A DNA stretch of 64,000 nucleotides. Source: Janthinobacterium saanense. GTDB taxonomy: Bacteria; Pseudomonadota; Gammaproteobacteria; Burkholderiales; Burkholderiaceae_D. Both the position numbers and the translations under genes were made by a program. Below are positions 21,519 to 28,450 of the stretch, piece after piece. The first letter of the stretch is position 1; the number at the start of each line of letters is the position of its first letter. The notes under the pieces are model-generated. The model did no database searches, had not been told where the DNA came from, and was given only the letters and a program-made list of their open reading frames with translations. Where the stretch lies: positions 248,001 through 312,000 of the forward strand of contig NZ_JACHCI010000004.1 of NCBI RefSeq assembly GCF_014200675.1, in the 5' to 3' direction.

Positions 21519-21670
21519 CTCTCTTTATCCGGACTATACCGTCGGCCCCGGAATCTCACCAGGTCTGCTGACCTTGCCACCCATGTCTGCGACATCAGCA
21601 ACAAGCGCTCGCGGGCTAGGCATTGAAGCCATTACCGCCGGTGGGGAATTGCACCCCGCCCTGAGAACGT
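21519..21670 (-). promoter_or_regulatory. FMN riboswitch (RFN element)
   Basis: Reading the minus strand, all conserved RFN blocks appear in order: TTCTCAGGGCGGGGTG, AATTCCCCACCGGCGGTA, AGCCCGCGAGCG, GGTCAGCAGACCTGGTGAGA, then GGGCCGACGGTATAGTCC and GGATAAAGAGAG. RFN elements bind FMN and repress riboflavin genes. The only gene downstream is ribH, 198 bases away. Confidence 0.95.
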
Positions 21671-22175
21671 GCCGCGTTGTCGCACAGGGTGCGAGACGCA
21701 GCGGCTTGACTATAACATGCTTGTTTGGGATGCTGCCTAGAAAAGTGCCGTACGGCAATTTTCCTTTGATCTGTCAGGTATTTGTTTTGGCAGGTTCTGG
21801 CAGAGCGCGGCTTCGAGAAATACATTCACAGCAAATTGACTATTTGCAACAAGTTTGCAGCGCATAATCCCTGCAATCCTGAGGCATCGACCTGCCCCCC
21901 AAACTGAATGACAGGTATTGAAATCAGGGCAGCTAAAACCTGAAGCAAGTCAGGCCTTTCGTCATCAGGCACCGAATAGAAATCGAAAAGTGCCGGGGTC
22001 GGACCCTGCAGGGTCCGACCCCAGAGTTTGCTTTTGGGGTAAAACGCTAACTGAACAGCATGACAGTCGGTTAGTGAGATTTTTCATATTTCTCTTTAAG
22101 AAACACTCTTGAAGCCATCAGTCGTGAATGTCCATTAATGTCCGGCTGCTATCGTGAGTCACTCCGCCCTGGAAC
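21671..22175. other. Spacer upstream of the FMN riboswitch
   Basis: On the minus strand TATAGT at 21714-21709, preceded by TG, is a candidate -10 box for the riboswitch transcript. Apart from this and the palindrome at 21995-22022 I see no gene; short open frames here lack ribosome sites and cross the palindrome. Confidence 0.5.
21995..22022. repeat. REP-like 28-bp perfect palindrome
   Basis: The half-site GGGGTCGGACCCTG is followed by its exact reverse complement. The GGGGTCGGACCC core resembles the REP elements scattered between genes in many proteobacteria and linked to RAYT transposases (family knowledge). Only one copy is seen in this window. Confidence 0.65.
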
Positions 22176-22209
22176 GCAAAAAGCCCAACCGTAAGGCTGG
22201 GCTTTTTGC
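22176..22209 (-). terminator. Terminator of tRNA-Asn
   Basis: A 12-bp stem GCAAAAAGCCCA (22176-22187)/TGGGCTTTTTGC (22198-22209) directly downstream of the tRNA on the minus strand. Confidence 0.8.
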
Positions 22210-22220
22210 TTGAAGAATTC

Positions 22221-22296
22221 TGGCTCCCCGACCTGGACTCGAACCAGGGACCTGCGGATTAACAGTCCGTCGCTCTACCAACTGAGCTATCAGGGA
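22221..22296 (-). tRNA. tRNA-Asn (anticodon GUU)
   Basis: On the minus strand the acceptor TCCCTGA pairs with TCGGGGA, with discriminator G and encoded CCA. The anticodon loop CTGTTAA gives GTT. The T arm contains GGTTCGAGTCC. 76 bases. Confidence 0.97.
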
Positions 22297-22305
22297 AAGG
22301 CCGCT

Positions 22306-22334
22306 ATTATAGGCAGCTTCTGTCGTTCTGGCAA
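22306..22334 (-). promoter_or_regulatory. Sigma-70 promoter of tRNA-Asn
   Basis: Minus strand TTGCCA (22334-22329), 17-base spacer, perfect TATAAT (22311-22306), ending 9 bases before the tRNA. It sits in the 48-base gap behind the DUF1294 gene. Confidence 0.85.
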
Positions 22335-22344
22335 GTTGCTCGGT

Positions 22345-22719
22345 TTATATCTCGATCGGGGCCACGTCGGTGCCGATATCGGGGGCCGAGTAGTGCAGGC
22401 AGAAATAGATGAAGGCGGCGATGTTGATGGCGACGGTGATCCAGAACAGGATGCGGAATGAGCGCTTGCTGGACTTGTGGCGCAGCCATTGTTGCGCCAG
22501 CAGCGCGCCGGGCCAGCCGCACAGCAAGCCCAACAGCAGCAAGGTGCGTTCCGAGGTACGCCAGTTGCCTGCCTTGGCGGCGCGCTTGTCGAGCGCGTAG
22601 GCGGCGAAACAGCCCAGGCTCAAGGCGCCATAGATGAGGGCGACAAAGGGCGGAATATGAAAAAAGAAGGTTGCTGCCAGATATAGCAGGATAAAAAACA
22701 GGATGGAAAGATAGGCCAT
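22345..22719 (-). CDS. DUF1294 family membrane protein
   Basis: 124 residues with four hydrophobic segments. The DUF1294 core is clear: YALDKRAAKAGNWRTSERTL, then LLCGWPGALLAQQWLRHKSS and KRSFRILFW. Many homologues carry an N-terminal cold-shock domain; this one has only two membrane segments there. The start MAYLS was chosen because the preceding open frame overlaps the ogt region and lacks family similarity; its ribosome site is weak. Function is unknown. Confidence 0.85.
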   Translation of the reverse strand: MAYLSILFFILLYLAATFFFHIPPFVALIYGALSLGCFAAYALDKRAAKAGNWRTSERTLLLLGLLCGWPGALLAQQWLRHKSSKRSFRILFWITVAINIAAFIYFCLHYSAPDIGTDVAPIEI

Positions 22720-22795
22720 GATTGATTCGATGTGCTTGCTTGGTTTGACGGAGACGAACAGCATCATAGCGTATCGGGAGTCTGTATCAAGCGAC

Positions 22796-23374
22796 CTAAA
22801 ACAAACAGCCCTGCGCAGTGTCCACATGCACGGCGCGGCGCCGGGCATGGCCCGTCTTTTGAGCTTCCCTGTCGCTCGACAGGGAAATGCCTTCCAGCGC
22901 CAGCAAGGTTTCCTTGGCCTGCAAGCCGCCCGCAAAACCCGTCAGTTCGCCTGTGGCGCCAATTACCCTGTGGCAGGGGGCGATGATGGAAATGGGATTC
23001 TTGCCATTCGCGGCGCCAACGGCGCGCACGGCGGCAGGGCGGCCGATCTGGCGCGCGATCTCGCCATAGCTGCGCGTCTGGCCAAACGGAATGGTCAGCA
23101 GCGCCTGCCACACTTGCTGCTGGAATGGTGTGCCGGCAAAATCCAGCGCCACGTCGAATTGCTGGCGCATGCCGGCAAAATACTCGCTTAATTGGCGCGC
23201 CGTTTCCAGCAGCAAGGGATGAGTTTTGTCTTCCAGCATTTCGCCCAGGCGCACGCGGTTGGGCTTGTCGTTATGCCACAGGATCGCTGCCAGGCCCGCC
23301 TTGTGCGCCGCCACGCGCGCCACCAGCGTCAATTCGCCGACGGGCGAGGGCACCACCATATACCGGTATTCCAT
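22796..23374 (-). CDS. ogt: Methylated-DNA--protein-cysteine S-methyltransferase
   Basis: 192 residues. It repairs O6-alkylguanine by moving the alkyl group to its own Cys. The active-site segment APCHRVIG is intact, preceded by the DNA-binding helix YGEIARQIGRPAAVRAVGAA and followed by LTGFAGGLQAKETLLALEG. The start at 23374 follows CGAGGTGCGAC; a longer frame to 24109 runs antisense into the next gene and is not coding. The tail after residue 165 is rich in Arg and is unlike most homologues. Confidence 0.93.
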   Translation of the reverse strand: MEYRYMVVPSPVGELTLVARVAAHKAGLAAILWHNDKPNRVRLGEMLEDKTHPLLLETARQLSEYFAGMRQQFDVALDFAGTPFQQQVWQALLTIPFGQTRSYGEIARQIGRPAAVRAVGAANGKNPISIIAPCHRVIGATGELTGFAGGLQAKETLLALEGISLSSDREAQKTGHARRRAVHVDTAQGCLF

Positions 23375-23533
23375 GTCGCACCTCGTGGACTCTGCCATTG
23401 ATTGGACCGCAATGACAGCTAGTTTATCAGGCTGGCAGAGATCGCGAGGCAATGGGCGCTGGGATTTGCTGCTCAGTTGGCTATCGTGTAATACTTGAGC
23501 GCTCCATACTACTTTACCGTGCGGGATGTATCG

Positions 23534-24292
23534 ATGACGACGCTTGCTACCTATGACGAGATCCGCAGCATAGCCGCGCGGCTGGTGCACGAACATTACC
23601 CGGGCGCCGTGGCGGCCATTATCGGCGGCTCGTTCGCCACTGGCCGGCAAACGGCCAGCTCCGATATCGACTTGCTGCTGTTGTTCGATTACGTAGAGCA
23701 CGCCTGGCGCTCCACCATCGTTGCCGAAGGACGCACGGTCGAACTGTTCGCGCATGACCTGGCGACCTATGCCTACTTTTGCCGTGAACTCGATGCGCCC
23801 GGCGGCAAGGTGCCGCTGGCCATGATGGTGGTCGAAGGTGAAAACATCGTTGCCTCGGGCGCACACTACGCCAGGCTGCAGGCGCTGGCCCAGTCCATCC
23901 ATGCGGCGGGTCCGCCCGCCTTGACGGCAGTGAACTTGCAGATGCGCCGCTATGAAATCACCACTTTGCTGGAAGACCTGGTCGATAGCCGCCACCCGGG
24001 CGAGGCGCTGGCCGTGGCCTGCCGTCTGTATGAATTGCTGGCCGACCTGCATTTGCGGGCGGCGGACCAGTGGAGTGGCGGCGGCAAGCATTTGTACCGC
24101 CGGTTGCACGCGTTTGATGCGGTTGTTGCTGAACAGCTCGATGCTGCGCTGCGCCTGCTAGCGAGTGATCTTGCTGCCGGCCAGCAGGCGTATGTGCAAC
24201 TGGTTGCCAGCGTGCTGGCGCCGGTCGGTGGTCCCTTGCTTCATGGACACAGCCTGCCGGCGCCGGCGCACTGGCGCAGCGAGGTGGAATGA
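23534..24292 (+). CDS. Nucleotidyltransferase-fold protein
   Basis: 252 residues. The N-terminal 100 residues show the pol-beta nucleotidyltransferase signature GSFATGRQTASSDIDLLL (about residues 37-54), where Gly-Ser and the Asp pair bind nucleotide and metal, and a later TVELFAHD strand could supply the third acidic residue. The C-terminal half is helical. The substrate is unknown; aminoglycoside-type or protein-modifying transferases are possibilities. The start MTTLATYDE was preferred over an upstream in-frame ATG at 23495. It ends directly against the stop of the convergent receptor gene. Confidence 0.78.
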   Translation: MTTLATYDEIRSIAARLVHEHYPGAVAAIIGGSFATGRQTASSDIDLLLLFDYVEHAWRSTIVAEGRTVELFAHDLATYAYFCRELDAPGGKVPLAMMVVEGENIVASGAHYARLQALAQSIHAAGPPALTAVNLQMRRYEITTLLEDLVDSRHPGEALAVACRLYELLADLHLRAADQWSGGGKHLYRRLHAFDAVVAEQLDAALRLLASDLAAGQQAYVQLVASVLAPVGGPLLHGHSLPAPAHWRSEVE

Positions 24293-26536
24293 TTAGAATG
24301 CGCTGCGTACCGCCAGACTGATGTTGCGCGGTTCGCCCCAGAACACGCCGTCAAAGAAGCCCACGTTGCGGTAATACTTCTTGTCCAGCAGGTTATTGAC
24401 GTTCAGTTGCACGCTGGCGTGCTTGCCGATGGCGTAGCTGCCCATCAGGTTGAACAATGCATACGCGCCTTGCGGAATATTCGTCGTCGCACCTGCCGGT
24501 GGCCGGCCATACCACGCTACGCTGTAGGTGGCGCTTTGTGCCGTCATGCTGGCGCCCGCCCGCAAGCCATTCAATGCGCCATCAAAACGGTAGCTGGTGG
24601 CCAGGCGCAGCAAATGGCGTGGCTGGTTGGTGGCGGCGCGCTGCCCATCGGCTTCGGCCGCGTGCAGATAGGTGTAGCCGCCGTTCGCTTCCCAGGCGGG
24701 CGTGATCTGGCCGGACAGGTCGAGCTCGACGCCCTTGGCCGTGATGCCGTCGCCATTGGCCACCATGGCCTGGCCGCCATCGGGCAAGAGAAAGCCGGGC
24801 GGCACCGTGCGGTCCAGTTCAGCCAGGTTCTTTTTCTTCGTGTGGAACAGGGCGGCTGATGCGTTCAGCTTGCCTTCATAGAATTCGCCCTTGATGCCCA
24901 GCTCGGCATTGTCGCCCGTTTCCGGCGGCAAGAACTTGTTGTTGCGGTCCTTGCTGGTTTGCGGATTGAACAGCTGGGTGAAGCTGGCATAGATGGAATA
25001 CTGTTTGTTGATATCGAATACCACGCCCGCATAGGGCGTGATTTCATTGCGCGTCTCGGCAAAGTCGCTGGTATCGATGAATCTGCCTTGCGTGTCGTAG
25101 TTGCGCGTGTCCGTGCGGTAGGTGCTGCTGCGCGCGCCGACGATGACGTGCAAGGGGTCTGCCAGGCTCAGGCGGGTGGCCACATAGCCGCCCGCCAGGC
25201 GCGTTACCGTTTCGCTGTGGGAGCCGTCTGGATGGAAGATGGGGCGCGGGATATTGCCGGTCCAGCTGCGGTAGTCGGGGATCTGTACCGGGTAATTGAT
25301 CTCGGCCTCGCCGCCGAGCGAGCGCGCGCGCTGCTTGCCGCCGTTCCAGCCGATGATGGCCGTATGTTTGCGCCCCAGCAAGGTGAATGGCCCACTGGCA
25401 TAGGCGTCGAAATTGTCTGCCGTCGTTTTACCCTCGCCCCAGGCGCCCGTCCACAAGCGCATGCCGGCCCCGGTGGCAGGGTTGGGATAGCCTGCGCCCG
25501 CATAGGCGACGGTGGTGCGGTTGCTGCTTTCCGTGCGCGCATAGCCGAGGTGCAGCGTCCAGTTGCCGGGCAGGCGCTGGTCAAGCGAAGTGAACACCGT
25601 GTGCTGTTTGTTGGCCCAGGTGCTCCAGGGTGTCGTGAAACTGGTGTTGCGCGGCATATGGGCCAGGCTGCCATCGGCATTCCAGTAGGGTACGGCGCCC
25701 CAGGTGGCGCCGGTCGGCGTGTTGTCCTGGAAGTCAAAGCCAAACGTCAGCAAGGTGCCTGGGCGCAAGTCCGCTTCGACGATGGCCATGCCGACGGTCT
25801 TGCGCTCATGGTACATGTCCAGATAGGAATCGCGCCGCTGCTTGGCCAGGGCGGCACGGCCGCGCACGCTGCCATCCTGGTTCAAAGGCGTGGAAATGTC
25901 GGCTTCCACGCGCTGGTCGTCCCAGCGGCTTATGATGAGGCCGGCGCTGGCCTGGAAGGTTTTGGTGGGGCGCTTGCGCACCATATTGATGGTGGCAGAC
26001 GGGTCGCCCTTGCCACCCATCAAGCCGCTTGCGCCGCGTATCACTTCGATGCGGTCATACAGAATAGTGTCTTGCAGCGGCGCATTGCCGCCGCGCGGCA
26101 TGCCATCGATCTGGATGTTATTGATGCCGAAACCGCGTGCATAAAAAGTCGTGCGTTCCGTGTCATTCTGGCCCACCTGGATGCCGGTCGTTTGCGCCAG
26201 CGCCTGATCCAGGCGTATGGCGCCCAGGTCGTCGAGCAGCTGGCGCGTGATGATGCTGACCGATTGCGGCGTTTCGCGCAGCGACAAGTCCATGCGCGTG
26301 GCGCTGCGCATTTCGCCGGCCGTGTAGGAGCCCGTGCCTTCGGTGGTCGATGGCCCCTGGCCGGTGACAGTGATGGCTGGCATGGTCACGTCGCTATCGG
26401 TGTCGGCGGCGTGCACGGACAGGCTGCTGGCGGCGATGGCCAGCAAGGCCAGATGCAGCAAACGGGGCAGGGGACGCAGGTGGAGGCGAAACGCGGGAGT
26501 GTTGAAATGCGGGGTGGATGTTGACGTTGAAGGCAT
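24293..26536 (-). CDS. TonB-dependent siderophore receptor
   Basis: 747 residues. An outer-membrane barrel for ferric-siderophore import, driven by TonB. A long signal peptide (hydrophobic about residues 27-43, ending VHAAD) is followed by the TonB box region (MPAITVTGQ), the plug domain (RETPQSVSIITRQLLDDLG through IEVIRGASGLMGG) and the 22-strand barrel ending in RSAF with the terminal Phe needed for insertion. There is no N-terminal STN signalling domain, so it should not signal through FecR. A Fur-box-like site lies about 110 bases upstream. The siderophore cannot be told; the plug resembles hydroxamate receptors. Confidence 0.93.
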   Translation of the reverse strand: MPSTSTSTPHFNTPAFRLHLRPLPRLLHLALLAIAASSLSVHAADTDSDVTMPAITVTGQGPSTTEGTGSYTAGEMRSATRMDLSLRETPQSVSIITRQLLDDLGAIRLDQALAQTTGIQVGQNDTERTTFYARGFGINNIQIDGMPRGGNAPLQDTILYDRIEVIRGASGLMGGKGDPSATINMVRKRPTKTFQASAGLIISRWDDQRVEADISTPLNQDGSVRGRAALAKQRRDSYLDMYHERKTVGMAIVEADLRPGTLLTFGFDFQDNTPTGATWGAVPYWNADGSLAHMPRNTSFTTPWSTWANKQHTVFTSLDQRLPGNWTLHLGYARTESSNRTTVAYAGAGYPNPATGAGMRLWTGAWGEGKTTADNFDAYASGPFTLLGRKHTAIIGWNGGKQRARSLGGEAEINYPVQIPDYRSWTGNIPRPIFHPDGSHSETVTRLAGGYVATRLSLADPLHVIVGARSSTYRTDTRNYDTQGRFIDTSDFAETRNEITPYAGVVFDINKQYSIYASFTQLFNPQTSKDRNNKFLPPETGDNAELGIKGEFYEGKLNASAALFHTKKKNLAELDRTVPPGFLLPDGGQAMVANGDGITAKGVELDLSGQITPAWEANGGYTYLHAAEADGQRAATNQPRHLLRLATSYRFDGALNGLRAGASMTAQSATYSVAWYGRPPAGATTNIPQGAYALFNLMGSYAIGKHASVQLNVNNLLDKKYYRNVGFFDGVFWGEPRNISLAVRSAF

Positions 26537-26645
26537 TATTTTCCTGGCTGTTTTCTATGGTGATTTCCTGTCTCGTTTGCTGGAGGGCTGTGCCGCCCTG
26601 AAGTCTGGCTTGGAATGACGTGGGCTATGGTGATGTTTAAATTAT

Positions 26646-26664
26646 GCGAATAAGAATCATTATC
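26646..26664. promoter_or_regulatory. Fur box between the receptor and the 261-residue gene
   Basis: GCGAATAAGAATCATTATC; its right half AATCATTATC is identical to the Fur consensus and the left half is weaker. It would repress the receptor, and perhaps the divergent gene, when iron is plentiful. Confidence 0.7.
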
Positions 26665-26801
26665 AATATACTTCTTATTTTTTCATTAAGCAAGCGTGCC
26701 TGCCTCTGGGATGACTGCTGGCAGAGGTATCGCTGAACGGGTTTTTTGTGCTTCTGCCATAATGCTGGCAAGTAAAAATATTCTTACAGAGAAAGAAATG
26801 C

Positions 26802-27587
26802 ATGCGTACATGGATAGCGGGTGCCGGTTTGTGCTGTGTCGTGTTGCTGGGCCATGCCCAGGAGCACGCGGCGCCGCTGCCCGTGCCGCCTGCCGCAGTG
26901 CAAGCGCCGCAGCAAGAGCTGACGGAAGCGGCGCCGCAAACCGTGACGGTCACGGCGACCAGCGACGCCAGGCCGCCGCGCGTGCGTTTCACGGCGTATG
27001 AGGAAAGTTACCAGACGGCCAAGAAAGTATGGGAAGTGTCGAAGGGCAGCGTGGTGATGGCCTTGCGCCTGATTCCTGCCAAATTGAACGCCACCATAGC
27101 CGATGTGCGCGTGGCCTTGAAGGGCAATGGCGCGGCTATCCCGGTCAAGGTGTCTGAAGGTGGCGTGTTTGTCGTGCCGCTGAACGCCGATGTTGCGGCG
27201 CAAGATGGAATCTTTCTGGTGAACAAGGAAAAGGGTGAATTGACGGCAAGCATGGTGATCCAGCCGGCCGTCGCGCAAGATGCGTGGAACGTCACGCGGA
27301 TTGCGCAAGTCTTGCATGACGCCAAGCGCGCCGTGCGGGCCATCACCCCGTGGTACAAAAAGCCGTTCGCCAAGGATGTGGAATCGCTGGCGTTTTGCGC
27401 GGCCGAGCAGGGCAGTGCCCTGCAACTGGTGGAGGGCGAACAGCTGATCGCCACCTTGCCGATGAACGAGCCAGCCGTCAACGATATCAATATGCCCGTG
27501 TTTTGCAAGATATTCGATGGCGAGGATAAGTATCCTGGCCATTACCGCATGGTATTGCCGGAGCACACCACGGTCTTGCTGCTATAG
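26802..27587 (+). CDS. Secreted hypothetical protein
   Basis: 261 residues. It has a signal peptide (MRTWIAGAGLCCVVLLGHAQ), a Pro/Ala-rich linker to about residue 50, then a mixed domain with KVWEVSKGSVVMALRLIPAK and a C-terminal region with two Cys (FCAAEQGS and PVFCKIFDGE) that could form a disulfide. Probably periplasmic. Family not recognised. It is divergent from the siderophore receptor across a Fur-box-like site, so iron control is possible. Confidence 0.72.
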   Translation: MRTWIAGAGLCCVVLLGHAQEHAAPLPVPPAAVQAPQQELTEAAPQTVTVTATSDARPPRVRFTAYEESYQTAKKVWEVSKGSVVMALRLIPAKLNATIADVRVALKGNGAAIPVKVSEGGVFVVPLNADVAAQDGIFLVNKEKGELTASMVIQPAVAQDAWNVTRIAQVLHDAKRAVRAITPWYKKPFAKDVESLAFCAAEQGSALQLVEGEQLIATLPMNEPAVNDINMPVFCKIFDGEDKYPGHYRMVLPEHTTVLLL

Positions 27588-27592
27588 TCAGA

Positions 27593-27985
27593 TCAGTTGC
27601 TATGCTGCTGTGCCAGTTCCAGCGCGGCGGCCAGGGCCATGTCCATCGTGCCCTGATGAAACAGCAGCCATTGCGGCAGCAGGCTCAGCGCATGGCGGCC
27701 TTGCGCCAGATCCCCTTCATCGACAGCGGCCCAGGCATGATGCAAGCCGCACAGCACGCGTGCATGCTGCTCGCGGTGATGGGGCAAGGAAGGAAAACCG
27801 ATTTCCTCCATCAAGTCTTCTTCCTCGCGGAAATCACGCTCGACGGCGGCGATCAGCTCGCGAAACGCTGCGGAAAATTGCGGGTCTTCCAGTGGCGCCA
27901 GGCGTGCAATGGCAGAAAACAGCGCCGCGTGCGCTTCATCAATCGCTGGAATTCCCAGCGCCATCTCTTCGTTCCATGTGTCCAT
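27593..27985 (-). CDS. Bacteriohemerythrin-like protein
   Basis: 130 residues, a four-helix bundle that in the family binds oxygen at a di-iron site. The opening W-N-E-E-M-x-L-G-I-P-x-I-D-E-x-H is typical. Expected ligands: His19 present; the second His of the usual HFxxEE is Asp51 here (DFREEE); Glu55, His70 and His74 present; His and Asp of FHQGTMD present. One ligand is therefore altered. The start at 27985 follows CAGGAGCCTGTC; the longer frame upstream lacks a ribosome site. Confidence 0.88.
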   Translation of the reverse strand: MDTWNEEMALGIPAIDEAHAALFSAIARLAPLEDPQFSAAFRELIAAVERDFREEEDLMEEIGFPSLPHHREQHARVLCGLHHAWAAVDEGDLAQGRHALSLLPQWLLFHQGTMDMALAAALELAQQHSN

Positions 27986-28139
27986 GACAGGCTCCTGCTT
28001 GGGTTCATCATGATGCTGACTGAGCCACGCCAGTGTGCGTCTCGCGTACACATAAAACGATGATCTATATCAAAAGTGTGGACGATTCTGTGCAGGCTGA
28101 TGTGTATTCAGCCTGCGTCCATTTCCACGCCTGACGATG

Positions 28140-28295
28140 CTAGCGCTGTGGCCAGCGGCTCCACATGGCTTGGGCATCGACATTCGGGATATGGATGTTT
28201 TGAACGATCTGGCCTTGCAGGGGGGCGCGCACTATCACGGGCAACAGCATCAGCGCAGACAGGGCAAGGCAGGCCAGCACTTTGAGCGTCAACAT
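28140..28295 (-). CDS. Small protein with N-terminal hydrophobic segment
   Basis: 51 residues. MLTLKVLACLALSALMLLPV is a signal peptide or single membrane anchor; the rest is polar and ends with two Trp. CAGGAGACGATC precedes the ATG, good support for a real start. Probably periplasmic or membrane-tethered; family not recognised. Confidence 0.6.
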   Translation of the reverse strand: MLTLKVLACLALSALMLLPVIVRAPLQGQIVQNIHIPNVDAQAMWSRWPQR

Positions 28296-28450
28296 GATCG
28301 TCTCCTGGTTTGCCGGCGGCGGCGCGGGGTGCGGCGCTTGCCGGTCATTCCAACTACTTATCACGTCTTCAGTGTAGTGCGCCTGATGTAAACGTCAACA
28401 AAATGCTGTGTTGCGCTGCCGCAAGATACATGCATCTGTGATGCTGCAGC

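Noticed and set aside
21918-22112. 64-codon frame across the palindrome
   Set aside because: No ribosome site, and it reads through a REP-like element.
24959-26524. 521-codon plus-strand frame opposite the siderophore receptor
   Set aside because: The receptor on the minus strand has signal peptide, plug and terminal Phe; the opposite frame is a composition artefact.
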